Shown: piece by piece, positions 1-7,101 of the stretch | Layout: each line of letters opens with the position of its first letter | Position numbering within the stretch: the first letter of the stretch is position 1 | Origin: JAMCRM01 sp041685075 | GTDB lineage: Bacteria; Acidobacteriota; Terriglobia; Bryobacterales; Bryobacteraceae | Length of the DNA stretch: 14,844 nucleotides | Direction: 5' to 3' | Assembly: GCA_041685075.1 (NCBI GenBank) | Contig: JAWLGN010000127.1 | Location: forward strand, 1 to 14,844 | Notes under the pieces: model-generated | What the model was told of the DNA's origin: nothing | Database searches by the model: none | What the model saw: only the letters and a program-made list of their open reading frames with translations | Translations under genes and position numbers: made by a program

Positions 1-85
1 TTGCGCGCGCAACCAACGCCAGCACCCGGCGGTCGTTCCGGTCCAGTGCGATTAAGCCGCCGGTGTCAAAGGTGATACCGCTCAC
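1..85 (-). CDS. VapC-type PIN-domain toxin, N-terminal fragment (cut by window edge)
   Basis: Only the first 28 codons are inside the window. From a GTG at 85-83 the reading frame gives GITFDTGGLIALDRNDRR after the first two residues. This has the pattern that opens PIN-domain RNases: a beta strand ending in an acidic residue (FDT) followed by a small, hydrophobic GGLIALD helix start. In this family that first Asp is one of the acidic residues holding the catalytic metal, and the toxins cleave RNA. The GTG start overlaps the stop of the upstream antitoxin gene (GTGA, 82-85), the usual arrangement for a translationally coupled toxin-antitoxin pair. The remaining acidic residues lie outside the window, so activity cannot be judged. 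The call is inferred from the N-terminal motif plus the neighbour. Confidence 0.72.
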   Translation of the reverse strand, partial: MSGITFDTGGLIALDRNDRRVLALVARA

Positions 86-351
86 GCGGCTTTCCTTTTT
101 CGCGGACCTCTGGGTGTCCGGGTTCCGAGAATCCGGTCGGCCCACTCGCGCTCCTGTTTCGTCAGCGGGCCGCCCGTCTGCCGCAGCGCGTCCTGCAGCA
201 TCTCACGCCATCCCGCCGCGTCGTGAAGCGCAATCTTCACCGCATGCTTCACGAAAGCGGAGACGTTGGGCGCCTGTCCCGCCGCCACAAGTGCGCGAAT
301 CTCGTCCACCTGATCCTTTTCCAGGGTGATGGTGATCTTGGTGGTCGCCAT
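82..351 (-). CDS. Ribbon-helix-helix antitoxin, VapB-like
   Basis: An 89-residue protein beginning MATTKITITLEKDQVDEI. A short beta strand of alternating residues (TKITITLE) followed by two helices (about 13-25 and 30-45, with NVSAFVKHAVKIAL) is the ribbon-helix-helix DNA-binding fold of antitoxins. The C-terminal half (helical, then a basic PRGPRKRKAA tail) would wrap the toxin. Such proteins neutralise the partner toxin and repress their own promoter. The gene ends in a 4-base overlap with the PIN-domain toxin. The start at 351 was chosen because the conserved strand begins there. An in-frame ATG at 363 (adding MVLG) is possible. Neither has a clear ribosome site, so the gene may be read from the Dph6-like gene 34 bases upstream or from a short-leader promoter near 364-369. 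Confidence 0.82.
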   Translation of the reverse strand: MATTKITITLEKDQVDEIRALVAAGQAPNVSAFVKHAVKIALHDAAGWREMLQDALRQTGGPLTKQEREWADRILGTRTPRGPRKRKAA

Positions 352-367
352 ACCAAGCACCATACCA
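348..367. repeat. Paired CCATACCA direct repeats at the antitoxin start (possible operator)
   Basis: CCATACCA occurs at 348-355 and again at 360-367, 12 bases apart start to start, and a partial copy (CCATAG) follows at 365-370. The repeats lie exactly over the two possible start codons of the ribbon-helix-helix antitoxin gene and over a -10-like TATGGT (minus strand, 364-369). Ribbon-helix-helix antitoxins bind short repeated sites near their own start, so an autoregulatory operator is plausible. Binding itself is inference. Confidence 0.35.
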
Positions 368-385
368 TAGGGGCGGTGCGCCGCG

Positions 386-1054
386 TCAGGTCACGTCGGC
401 GAAGACGAAGCCGTCGCGCTCCACGATGACGCCGCTGCGGACCTCGACGGCGCTCGAAAAAACCGGCGCATCGTAGACAAAGGTGTGGAACTCTCCGTTC
501 TCTCCGCAGGGGTCTACGGTCGGCGGCAGCCCGGCGAGAAACGCGGCGTCGAACTCGCGGCCGGCAAAGCCGCGGTCGAGTTGCCGAAGGTCGACGCAGG
601 TCACCCTGGCTTTGACGCCGGAACGGATCATTTCGGCCGCGAGATCGGCGGTCGGCAATCCCCACAACGGGAACAGCGCCTCCAGCCCGCTGCCCCGCAA
701 CTGCGCCTCGCGGTACTCGCGGATGTCCTGAAGAAACAGGTCGCCGAAGGCCATGGCGGAGATTCCTTCGGCGGCGGCGCGCTCGCAGACGCCACGCATG
801 ATCGCTTCGTACTCGGCATTGGAGCAGGGCGACGGCAGATCGACCGCCCACAGCGGCACCCCCACCCGCTCCGCCTGCGCCGCAACCAGCCGGCGCCGGA
901 CGGCATGCATGGCCACCCGGTCGGCGGCGCCGTTGAACGTGGTGATCAGCGCGGCCACCTCCACCCCGCCCTGCCGGCGAAGCACCTGCAGCGCCCAGGC
1001 GCTATCCTTGCCGCTGCTCCAGCACAACGCGATCTTCTTCGTTCCGGCGCTCAT
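386..1054 (-). CDS. Dph6-like PP-loop ATPase (adenine nucleotide alpha hydrolase superfamily)
   Basis: A 222-residue cytoplasmic protein. It has the PP-loop SSGKDS at residues 13-18, preceded by a hydrophobic strand (KIALCW), and the family-specific GENGEFHT at 184-191. Archaeal and eukaryotic Dph6 use this fold to amidate diphthine on elongation factor 2 with ATP and ammonium. Bacteria lack diphthamide, so bacterial members such as this one have no established substrate; an ATP-dependent amidation or adenylation is a fair guess. The length matches the single-domain family (about 220-230 residues). The start at 1054 has an AAGGA ribosome site 5 bases upstream; an ATG at 1069 is the alternative. 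The frame stays open upstream to about 1747, but that part is antisense to another gene and has no protein-like character. A vapBC-type pair follows 34 bases downstream on the same strand. Confidence 0.88.
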   Translation of the reverse strand: MSAGTKKIALCWSSGKDSAWALQVLRRQGGVEVAALITTFNGAADRVAMHAVRRRLVAAQAERVGVPLWAVDLPSPCSNAEYEAIMRGVCERAAAEGISAMAFGDLFLQDIREYREAQLRGSGLEALFPLWGLPTADLAAEMIRSGVKARVTCVDLRQLDRGFAGREFDAAFLAGLPPTVDPCGENGEFHTFVYDAPVFSSAVEVRSGVIVERDGFVFADVT

Positions 1055-1078
1055 TCCGTTCCTTGACATCCGCAGGCC

Positions 1079-1084
1079 ATTGTA
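1079..1084 (-). promoter_or_regulatory. Possible -10 box (TACAAT) for the Dph6-like gene
   Basis: On the minus strand TACAAT (5 of 6 to consensus) ends 25 bases before the chosen start codon at 1054. This would give a leader of roughly 18 bases that includes the AAGGA ribosome site. No convincing -35 box is seen at 16-18 bases. Confidence 0.35.
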
Positions 1085-1185
1085 GCCGGTAGTGCAACTC
1101 CGTCCGCGGCGAACGCTTGGATGGAATTCTTTACACGATCGGCTCTGCCCCGGGGGAGCCGTCGAGGCGGTCCAGCCGAGCGCTG

Positions 1186-1208
1186 TACTGTTTGCATAAG
1201 TACTGTTT
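1186..1208. repeat. TACTGTTT direct repeats in the 1055-1291 intergenic region
   Basis: TACTGTTT is found at 1186-1193 and 1201-1208, 15 bases apart, in the AT-richest part of the gap between the divergent Dph6-like gene and the secreted-protein gene at 1292. The rest of the gap (1055-1291) holds a -10-like box near 1079 on the minus strand and nothing else recognisable. The repeat could be a regulator site for the plus-strand gene, about 85 bases upstream of its start. No known motif is matched. Confidence 0.3.
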
Positions 1209-1291
1209 TTCGAAAGCGTCGCCGGTCGCCGCCGGGCCGGCAAACGCGTGAGGCCCTTAGACTGGCACACCTCGTGCTTACCAGCCGTGGA

Positions 1292-2146
1292 ATGTGTACG
1301 CGAAGTGTTGTTCCGATGTTTATTGGCGCCGCGCTGCTCCTGCCACTCGGGGCTGCCGCCCAGGAATCCGGCGGCGGTACGCCGCTCTATCGCATCGAGG
1401 TGATTCAGCGATCGGTACACGCCGTCAACTACGGCTACCGGGGCGTGCCCACGAAAGTGGACATGAAAGGCACCGCGCTGGCGCCCGAGGCCAAGGGCGA
1501 AGCCAAGGTGCACAGCCGCCGCGGAGTGGTGGAGGTCGAGGCGAAGGTCAAACGGCTCCCGTTGCCCGCCCGGTTCGGTCCGGAGTACCTCACCTACGTG
1601 CTGTGGGCCGTTTCGCCGGAGGGCAGACCGGCGAACCTGGGCGAACTCGTCCTCAACGCGGGCAACGGAGGCAGGTTGAAAACCTCCTGTGAACTGCAGT
1701 CGTTCGCCCTGCTGGTTACCGCGGAGCCATACTTTGCGGTTACGCAACCCAGCGACGTCGTGGTGATGGAAAACATCATCCGCCGGGACACCGTGGGGAA
1801 GGTGGAACCGGTGGTGGCCAGGGCCGAGTTATTGCCGCGCGGGCACTATACCTATCTCCGCTCCTCGGTCGGGTCGAAGGAGACCGGCTTCGGAGACAAG
1901 CTCTCGATGGACCAGTACGAGGCGATGCTGGCGCTCTACCAGGCGCTGAATGCCATCCAGATTGCGCGGTCCGCCGGAGCGGACCAGGGCGCCGCCGAGA
2001 CCATGCGCCGCGCCGAGGCGCTCTATGAAGAGGCCCGCCGCCTGCAGTCGGAAAAGGCAGAGAGCCGGCAAGTGGTGATGGCGGCGCGCCAGGCGGCCCA
2101 AACCGCCGCGGACGCCCGCGCCATTCAGGCGAAGCGGGCGCGATAG
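1292..2146 (+). CDS. Secreted protein of unknown function with DUF4398-like helical tail
   Basis: A 284-residue exported protein. Residues 1-24 (MCTRSVVPMFIGAALLLPLG then AAAQ) form a signal peptide. Residues 30-180 are predicted mostly beta and include TYVLWAVSPEGRPANLGEL and FALLVTAEPYFAVTQPSDVVVMEN, a pattern I recognise from acidobacterial secreted proteins without a known role. Residues 206-284 are amphipathic, Ala/Glu/Arg-rich helix (YEAMLALYQALNAIQIARSA, then AEALYEEARRLQSEKA) resembling DUF4398, a domain common beside peptidoglycan-associated or OmpA-like proteins. It is therefore likely periplasmic or envelope-attached. The start at 1292 was chosen to give a complete signal peptide. 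ATG 1316 would give a shorter one, and the open frame back to 1121 adds only Arg-rich, non-protein-like sequence. No strong ribosome site is visible. It converges on the next gene. Confidence 0.75.
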   Translation: MCTRSVVPMFIGAALLLPLGAAAQESGGGTPLYRIEVIQRSVHAVNYGYRGVPTKVDMKGTALAPEAKGEAKVHSRRGVVEVEAKVKRLPLPARFGPEYLTYVLWAVSPEGRPANLGELVLNAGNGGRLKTSCELQSFALLVTAEPYFAVTQPSDVVVMENIIRRDTVGKVEPVVARAELLPRGHYTYLRSSVGSKETGFGDKLSMDQYEAMLALYQALNAIQIARSAGADQGAAETMRRAEALYEEARRLQSEKAESRQVVMAARQAAQTAADARAIQAKRAR

Positions 2147-2174
2147 GCGAGACGTCGCCGCCCGCGTGAGGCTC

Positions 2175-2199
2175 GGGCCGGTTCCCGCGATACCGGCCC
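2175..2199. terminator. GC-rich 8-bp hairpin between two convergent genes
   Basis: GGGCCGGT (2175-2182) and ACCGGCCC (2192-2199) form a perfect 8-bp stem around a 9-base loop. It sits between the stop of the plus-strand gene (2146) and the stop of the minus-strand gene (2205), where a shared bidirectional terminator is expected. There is no T-tract on either side, so it is not a standard intrinsic terminator; it may act as a 3' mRNA stabiliser or a rho-assisted stop. Confidence 0.45.
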
Positions 2200-2204
2200 C
2201 GCGC

Positions 2205-3059
2205 CTACCGCTTCGGGCCGACGGGTTCGGTGCTGATAACGATGTCGTCCAGCCAATAGGTGCGATCGTGCTCGCTGTTGCTGCTGTAGTTGCCGAACAT
2301 CGCCATGTTGACTTTCAGGCTCTCCACGTCGCGCCAGCGCATGTTACCGACGCGCAGGATTTCCTTGCCGTCGATCCACAGCGCCTGCTCTCCGTCCTTC
2401 CGGCCGGGAGTATTGCACCGGATCAGCATTTCAAAGCAGTACCAGCGGCCGCGCTCGACGACGAAAGGTTTGTCGGGATAGAAGTAATTGCCCCAGTAGC
2501 GTCCATCCGGCGCGGGCTTCATGTCCGGCCAGTAGGTATAGAACACGATTTGTCCGGGAGGCTCCATGGAGCCGGTGACCCGGGGCTCCACGTTCACGAT
2601 AAAGCGGTCCGTGCCGTCAGGCCTGCGCCCTGCGCCGCCAAGCACCGAACGGGGATTGTCCGGACGGCAGGCCCAAAACTGCATCCAATGCATGCCGCGC
2701 CCTCCGAAGTCCTCGGCGAACTTGGCATACCAGCGGATGTAGACGCGGTCGTAGCCCGGCAGAAACCAGGTCCGTATCCAGCTATCCGACTCCCGGAGAA
2801 CCCGGCCGCCTCGTTTCTTTCCTTCCCCCTGGAAAGCAGGAGCCGATATCCGGTAGCTCTTCTTCCCCGAATAGACGTAATCCGGCCGGGTCTCGAACCC
2901 GCCGCGCGCAGGGTCGTCTCTGTACTTCTCCCAGCGCTCATGGAGGACATCGGATTCGAAATCCTCGCTCAGGATGATCTCGCCGGATGCAGCGGCGCAG
3001 AACAGCCCCACCGCGGCGGCCACGCGGATGAGCGAAGTCATGGCTTTGATGCGCATCAT
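2205..3059 (-). CDS. Secreted concanavalin-A-like / polysaccharide lyase-like protein
   Basis: A 284-residue protein with a signal peptide (TSLIRVAAAVGLFCAAASG, about residues 8-26). The mature part opens with EIILSEDFESD and ends with TYWLDDIVISTEPVGPKR, the first and last strands typical of a jelly-roll (concanavalin-A-like lectin/glucanase) fold. In between are YIRWYAKFAEDFGG (about 108-121), an aromatic-rich HWMQFWAC, and RWYCFEMLIRCNTPGRKDGE, as in uncharacterised polysaccharide-lyase-like secreted proteins. The expected role is binding or cleaving a polysaccharide outside the cytoplasm; the substrate cannot be told. Start choice is uncertain: GTG 3065, ATG 3059, ATG 3056 and ATG 3041 are all in frame and none has a clear ribosome site. 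It lies downstream of the padR-ADOP operon on the same strand, separated by a UUCG hairpin, so it is probably a separate transcript. Confidence 0.72.
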   Translation of the reverse strand: MMRIKAMTSLIRVAAAVGLFCAAASGEIILSEDFESDVLHERWEKYRDDPARGGFETRPDYVYSGKKSYRISAPAFQGEGKKRGGRVLRESDSWIRTWFLPGYDRVYIRWYAKFAEDFGGRGMHWMQFWACRPDNPRSVLGGAGRRPDGTDRFIVNVEPRVTGSMEPPGQIVFYTYWPDMKPAPDGRYWGNYFYPDKPFVVERGRWYCFEMLIRCNTPGRKDGEQALWIDGKEILRVGNMRWRDVESLKVNMAMFGNYSSNSEHDRTYWLDDIVISTEPVGPKR

Positions 3060-3119
3060 AGGCACAGGTGTCAGGGTCAGACAGGAGTCTCAGAATACCA
3101 TAGGGCAGTTGGCCGGCGG

Positions 3120-3133
3120 CGTCCCGAAGGACG
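3120..3133 (-). terminator. UUCG-tetraloop hairpin after the ADOP gene
   Basis: Read on the minus strand the sequence is CGTCC-TTCG-GGACG, a 5-bp stem capped by the very stable UUCG tetraloop, 10 bases after the permease stop codon at 3144. No U-tract follows, so termination would be incomplete or rho-dependent. It may also protect the mRNA end. Confidence 0.4.
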
Positions 3134-3143
3134 GAAGGCGCCG

Positions 3144-5861
3144 TTACTCGTCTCTGAGGACGACGTTCGGGTCCAGGCGCGATGCGCGCCACGCCGGCAG
3201 CCAACTGGCGGCCATCGCCACGGCCGCGATGGTCGCGATCACCAGGGCAATCGTGAGGGTATCTGTCGGCTGCACGCCAAACAGCAGGGACGCCATCAGG
3301 CGATTCACGGCCAGCGCGCCTCCCAGGCCGATGGCGATGCCTAACGCAGTGACCTGAAGCCCCTGCTTCAGAATCCCGGTGAGCACGTTCGAACGAGTTG
3401 CCCCGAGGGCGATCCGAATGCCGATCTCCCGCCGGCGCTCGGCAACCATGTAGGAGAGCACGCCGTAGGTGCCGATGGCCGCCAGCAGCAGCGCCAGCCC
3501 GGCAAAAGCGCCCAGTGACTGCGCCAGCAGCGTGGGGCGGCGGATCGATTCGGCGAACACCGAATCCATGTCGCGAAGCCGCACGACAGGGACAGCGGCA
3601 TCCACCTCCCGCACCACTCGCTCGACTGTCCCGGACAGAGCCGCCGGCGGCAGCGTTGTCCGCATCACCACGTTCATACTCGGCGGAGAGACGCCGTGCT
3701 GCTCGAGCGACAGGTACAGTTCCGTTCCGGCCGGGCGCTCCACGCCTCGCTGCCTGACATCCCTGGCTACTCCGATTACCGTATGCCAGGCATCGTCGCT
3801 CGCGCCAAACACACCACCCGGAGGCCGCAGACGCCTGCCAATCGGGTTCTGCCCTTTCCAGATCCGCCTCGCCAGCGTTTCATTGACGATCGCCACCTTG
3901 CCTTGCGATACGTTATCGGTCCGCTCGAAGCCTCTTCCGGCGACGATCGGGATGCCCATGGTTTCGAAATAGTTGCCCATGACGAGCTGGTAGTAGTCGA
4001 TGGTGGCGTAGGGTCTCCCATCGTCGGCGATGTAGTTTTCGACAGGGGTGGCGATGGCATCCGGGGTTCGATCCGGCGGCAGACCCGACATGGCGGCCGC
4101 TCCCAGTACCCCAGGGAGCGAGCGAAGCCTCTCGAGGACGCGTTGGTATGCCCGCGCGCGGGTATCGGGATCCGAATTCGCCATGGGCAGGGTCATGGAA
4201 AAGGTCACCAGCCGCGACCGGTCGAATCCCGCGTCAATCCTCGTGAGGTTGTAGACCGTCCGAAGCAGCAAACCCGCTCCGGCAACCAGCATCACCGCAA
4301 CAGCGACTTGAGCGACTACAAGCCCGCGACGGGCGTGCCGGCGCCACGCCGCGCCGGCGCCCCTTGTGCCTTCCTTGAGCGCGGCCATCAGGCTGCCCGT
4401 TCTCATGCGGCCGAGCGACACGAATCCGAAAAGCAGGGCTGTACCGGCGGAAAGGCCGAGCGCAACCAGCAGTACCGGCAGATTCATGGCAAGATCACTG
4501 GTTCGTGGGATAGCGGCCGGATACGTGCGGACGAGCGCCCGCACGCCGTTGGCTGCCAGCCACAGACCCAGGAAGCCGCCGGCGCCGGACAGTACCGCGC
4601 CTTCGGTCAGCGACTGCCGGAGCAGCCGGCCGCGGCTGGCGCCGAGAGCGGTGCGCAGGACAAATTCGCGCCTGCGTGAACCGGCACGCGCCATCACCAG
4701 GTTCGCAACGTTCGCGCAGACGATGAGCAGCACAAAACCCACGGCAGCCTGCAGAACCCAGATGGTGCGCCGGGCATTCCCCACCACGACATCCTGTAAC
4801 GGCCGCAATTGGAGCGTGTGGTCTGCCGAGCGCAGCGGGCGGCTGGTGGGTACATGTTCTGGCGTGCCGGCGCGGTCGCCCCAGTTTTCGAGCAGGGCGG
4901 CCAACTCCGTCTGTGCCGCCTCAGCCGTGACGCCGTCTTTGCGCCGCGCAACGACGTGGAGGACATGCGCCTCGCGCTGCCGGGCCATCTCCGGGTGTAG
5001 CCAGAGGGGCAGCCAGACCTGCGGGCGGTGGTCCATCAGGTCGGCCCCGGGCGGCATGATGCCGACGATTTCGTGAGGGCGGCCTTCGATCTCCACTTCC
5101 TGTCCGACGAGCGTCCGGGATCCAAACGCGGTTCGCCAGAGTTCGTGGGAAAGGATGGCGATGGGCGGCGGCAGGGTCCCGGTCCAACGTGCGGTCTCTT
5201 CGCCGCTGAAGAAGCGTCCGTGCCGCGGCTGGATACCGAGCGCCTTGAGCAGCCATGCATCGACGGAGATGGAGCGTACCCGCATAGGCCGGTCCCCGGC
5301 GGTGAGGTTGACCTCGCCGGTGGTGTAGGCAGTGCCGCCGGTCGAATACGCGCCCACTTCGGCGAAGGACCGGTTCATCTCGCGGAACTCGAGGTACTCC
5401 GGCGCGGAGAGCGCCGTCTGGGTAGCGCCGATGGCCGGGGCTTCTGCCGCCAGGTACATCAACCGGTCGGGCTGCGGATAGTCGAGGGGCCGCAGCAGCA
5501 CTCCATGCGCGATCGTGAAGATGGCCACGTTGGCGCCAATTCCGAGCGACAGCGTGGCGACGACCACCGCCGTGAATCCTGGACTCTTGGCTAAAGACCG
5601 AAGCGTGTAGCGAACGTCCTGCACAAGGTCCTCGACGAAGCGGACGCGGCGCATATCCCGGCACTCCTCCTGGTACTGCGTGATGCCCCCGATGGTTCGC
5701 CGCGCCGCCCGGCGGGCCTCCTCGGGCGGCATACCGGACGCGATGTTCTCTTCGGTCAGCCGATCCAGGTGGAAGCGCAGTTCGGCGTCGAGTTCGCAGT
5801 CGGCATTCGCGCGGCGGAACAGGGACCGCAGCCGCAGGCGGACCTTGTCCAGAATCCGCAT
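3144..5861 (-). CDS. ADOP-family permease (MacB/FtsX-like, no ATPase partner)
   Basis: A 905-residue inner-membrane protein. An N-terminal cytoplasmic permease-prefix segment (1-90, with DAELRFHLDRLTEENIASGM) is followed by a MacB-like half. This half comprises TM1 at 95-119 within SPGFTAVVVATLSLGIGANV, a periplasmic core domain at about 135-360 (RPHEIVGIMPP), then TMs near 367-390, 421-445 and 461-483. A second half repeats the plan: TM 513-535, a periplasmic domain 545-780 (with VAIVNETLARRIW), then TMs near 784-806, 834-853 and 869-892. The stretch AERRREIGIRIALGATRSNV is the FtsX-type coupling region. Length and plan fit the 'acidobacterial duplicated orphan permease' family, whose cargo is unknown and which lacks a neighbouring MacB ATPase, as here. 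The start at 5861 has an AGGAGG site inside the end of padR, 7 bases upstream, so the two are co-transcribed. The frame is open further upstream only as overlap with padR. Confidence 0.95.
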   Translation of the reverse strand: MRILDKVRLRLRSLFRRANADCELDAELRFHLDRLTEENIASGMPPEEARRAARRTIGGITQYQEECRDMRRVRFVEDLVQDVRYTLRSLAKSPGFTAVVVATLSLGIGANVAIFTIAHGVLLRPLDYPQPDRLMYLAAEAPAIGATQTALSAPEYLEFREMNRSFAEVGAYSTGGTAYTTGEVNLTAGDRPMRVRSISVDAWLLKALGIQPRHGRFFSGEETARWTGTLPPPIAILSHELWRTAFGSRTLVGQEVEIEGRPHEIVGIMPPGADLMDHRPQVWLPLWLHPEMARQREAHVLHVVARRKDGVTAEAAQTELAALLENWGDRAGTPEHVPTSRPLRSADHTLQLRPLQDVVVGNARRTIWVLQAAVGFVLLIVCANVANLVMARAGSRRREFVLRTALGASRGRLLRQSLTEGAVLSGAGGFLGLWLAANGVRALVRTYPAAIPRTSDLAMNLPVLLVALGLSAGTALLFGFVSLGRMRTGSLMAALKEGTRGAGAAWRRHARRGLVVAQVAVAVMLVAGAGLLLRTVYNLTRIDAGFDRSRLVTFSMTLPMANSDPDTRARAYQRVLERLRSLPGVLGAAAMSGLPPDRTPDAIATPVENYIADDGRPYATIDYYQLVMGNYFETMGIPIVAGRGFERTDNVSQGKVAIVNETLARRIWKGQNPIGRRLRPPGGVFGASDDAWHTVIGVARDVRQRGVERPAGTELYLSLEQHGVSPPSMNVVMRTTLPPAALSGTVERVVREVDAAVPVVRLRDMDSVFAESIRRPTLLAQSLGAFAGLALLLAAIGTYGVLSYMVAERRREIGIRIALGATRSNVLTGILKQGLQVTALGIAIGLGGALAVNRLMASLLFGVQPTDTLTIALVIATIAAVAMAASWLPAWRASRLDPNVVLRDE

Positions 5862-5863
5862 GG

Positions 5864-6193
5864 CTAAGCCTCCTGGATCACGATGTTGATGGCCGTCGAC
5901 AGGCGAACCCAGTTCGCCAGTTCCTTCTCGAGTTGCTTCTTTCCCGAACGCGTCAGGGAGTAGAACTTGGCCATTCGCCCGGTTTCGGTCGGGCGCCACT
6001 CGGCCCTGATCCAACCCTGCTGCTCCAGGCGGTGCAATGCCGGGTAGAGGGACCCCTGCTGGACCTGGAGCGCCTCCTGGGAAACCTGTTGGATGCGCCT
6101 GGCAATGGCCCAGCCGTGCTGCGGTTCGAGCGAGATGGTCTTGAGGATCAATAGATCCAGGGTGCCGTGGACAAGGTCGGTCGGCTTGGCCAT
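5864..6193 (-). CDS. PadR-family transcriptional regulator
   Basis: A 109-residue DNA-binding protein with the PadR winged helix. DLVHGTLDLLILKTISLEP opens the first helix, HGWAIARRIQQVSQ follows, then QQGSLYPALHRLEQQGWI (recognition helix) and AEWRPTETGRMAKFYSLTRSG (wing), ending in a dimerisation helix. The short length is that of the minimal PadR type. PadR proteins usually repress their own operon and a detoxification or transport gene. This one is immediately followed by the ADOP permease, with only 2 bases between the stop (5864) and the next start (5861), and with the permease ribosome site inside its last codons. A promoter with a palindrome over its -10 box lies just upstream, suggesting autoregulation. 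No effector can be deduced. Confidence 0.95.
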   Translation of the reverse strand: MAKPTDLVHGTLDLLILKTISLEPQHGWAIARRIQQVSQEALQVQQGSLYPALHRLEQQGWIRAEWRPTETGRMAKFYSLTRSGKKQLEKELANWVRLSTAINIVIQEA

Positions 6194-6211
6194 ATACCTA
6201 GACTGCCGACA

Positions 6212-6240
6212 ATTGTAGATTACAAAGGGGTGGTGCGCAA
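6212..6240 (-). promoter_or_regulatory. Promoter of the padR-ADOP operon with overlapping palindrome
   Basis: On the minus strand a -35-like TTGCGC (6235-6240) and a -10-like TACAAT (6212-6217) are separated by 17 bases, with the PadR start codon 18 bases beyond the -10. The palindrome TTGTA-GAT-TACAA (6213-6225) covers the -10 box. A dimeric regulator bound there would block RNA polymerase, so this is the likely PadR operator. Boxes and palindrome are seen; PadR binding is inferred. Confidence 0.6.
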
Positions 6241-6261
6241 GCCGCTACTTTTGACAGCGGC
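6241..6261 (-). terminator. Hairpin behind the IclR gene
   Basis: GCCGCT (6241-6246) pairs with AGCGGC (6256-6261) around a 9-base loop, 10 bases after the IclR stop codon. A third segment (AGCGGCT, 6267-6273, overlapping the stop) can pair with the same AGCCGCT arm instead, so two mutually exclusive stems exist. No U-tract follows. It probably separates the sulfatase-iclR transcript from padR. Confidence 0.4.
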
Positions 6262-6271
6262 GCCGGAGCGG

Positions 6272-7051
6272 CTACTCCAGCCCCGCGCTCTGGAGCCGCA
6301 GGGAAATCCCGTGGGCGGCTACCCGCACGCGGGCGCCGAAGATGGGGACGTTTTCCGTGGTGACGCGGCCGACGGGACCGGAGACGCTGATCGCCGCAAC
6401 CGCTTCGCCATTGCTGTTCAGAATCGGCGCCGCCAGGCAGCGCAGCCCCAGGTGGCTTTCCTCGTCGTCCACCGCATAGCCCTGCTCGCGCACCCGCTCC
6501 AGGTCCTCCCGGAAGCAGTCCAGCGAAGTGATGGTGTGGGGCGTGAACGGCTCGAAGCTCAAAGTTTCCAGCACCGGCTCGCGTTTTTCGGGGGGGAGAA
6601 AGGCCAGAATCGCCTTTCCCAGCGCCGTGCGGTAGGCCACCGCGCGCATGCCGATGAGCGCCACCAGCCGGAAGTCGTAGGAACTCTCCAGGCAATCCAG
6701 GTACACCACGTCGGGGCCGTCCAGCACCGCCAGGTTCACGGTCTCCTGGGTGTAGTGCCACAACTCCCAGAGTTGCGGGCGCGCCGAGCGCCGCAGAATC
6801 TCGTGCAGCGACACCGCTCCTCCGCCGGGCGACGCAGTGCCCAAAGCGTACTCTCCACGCCCGTTCCGGGTGACGTACCGGGCCGTCTCGAGGTGTGCCA
6901 GAATGCGCAAAGCGGTGCTCTTGTTGATGCCGGTCTGCTCGCTGATGTCTTTCAATACCAGTGGTTTCGGCGCATTCCGGATCACGTCGACGATCTGGAA
7001 CGTCTTGCTCAAAACCCCAACCGGCTTGGATTTTCTGACGGCCTTTTTCAT
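6272..7051 (-). CDS. IclR-family transcriptional regulator
   Basis: A 259-residue two-domain regulator. The N-terminal winged helix (about 10-70) has LVLKDISEQTGINKSTALRI, the helix-turn-helix, then LAHLETARYVTRNG as the wing. The C-terminal effector domain (75-255) carries the IclR hallmarks VNLAVLDGPDVVYLDCLES, YRTALGKAILAFLPP, GYAVDDEES and GLRCLAAPI. IclR proteins sense small catabolic molecules and repress or activate nearby catabolic genes. It follows the sulfatase gene on the same strand: the sulfatase stop at 7102 overlaps an in-frame ATG (TGATG), giving a possible coupled start with 17 more residues (MAVPSEIREF). The start at 7051 (MKKAVRKS) was chosen because family homology begins soon after, but 7102 is a real alternative. 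The likely target is its own operon, hence control of sulfated-polysaccharide breakdown (inference). Confidence 0.92.
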   Translation of the reverse strand: MKKAVRKSKPVGVLSKTFQIVDVIRNAPKPLVLKDISEQTGINKSTALRILAHLETARYVTRNGRGEYALGTASPGGGAVSLHEILRRSARPQLWELWHYTQETVNLAVLDGPDVVYLDCLESSYDFRLVALIGMRAVAYRTALGKAILAFLPPEKREPVLETLSFEPFTPHTITSLDCFREDLERVREQGYAVDDEESHLGLRCLAAPILNSNGEAVAAISVSGPVGRVTTENVPIFGARVRVAAHGISLRLQSAGLE

Positions 7052-7101
7052 GGCGACTGAGTTTACGACACGGAACTCTCTAATTTCAGATGGTACCGCC
7101 A

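Noticed and set aside
1055..1747. Upstream extension of the Dph6-like reading frame (453 residues in all)
   Set aside because: The extra part is antisense to the secreted-protein gene at 1292-2146, has no family similarity, and a good ribosome site exists at the 1054 start.
2166..3344. 392-residue plus-strand frame opposite the lyase-like gene and the permease end
   Set aside because: It crosses two well-supported minus-strand genes and lacks any recognisable domain.
5862..6014. N-terminal extension of the permease into padR (51 extra residues)
   Set aside because: It would overlap padR in another frame; the AGGAGG site 7 bases before 5861 and the family's usual N-terminus fix the later start.
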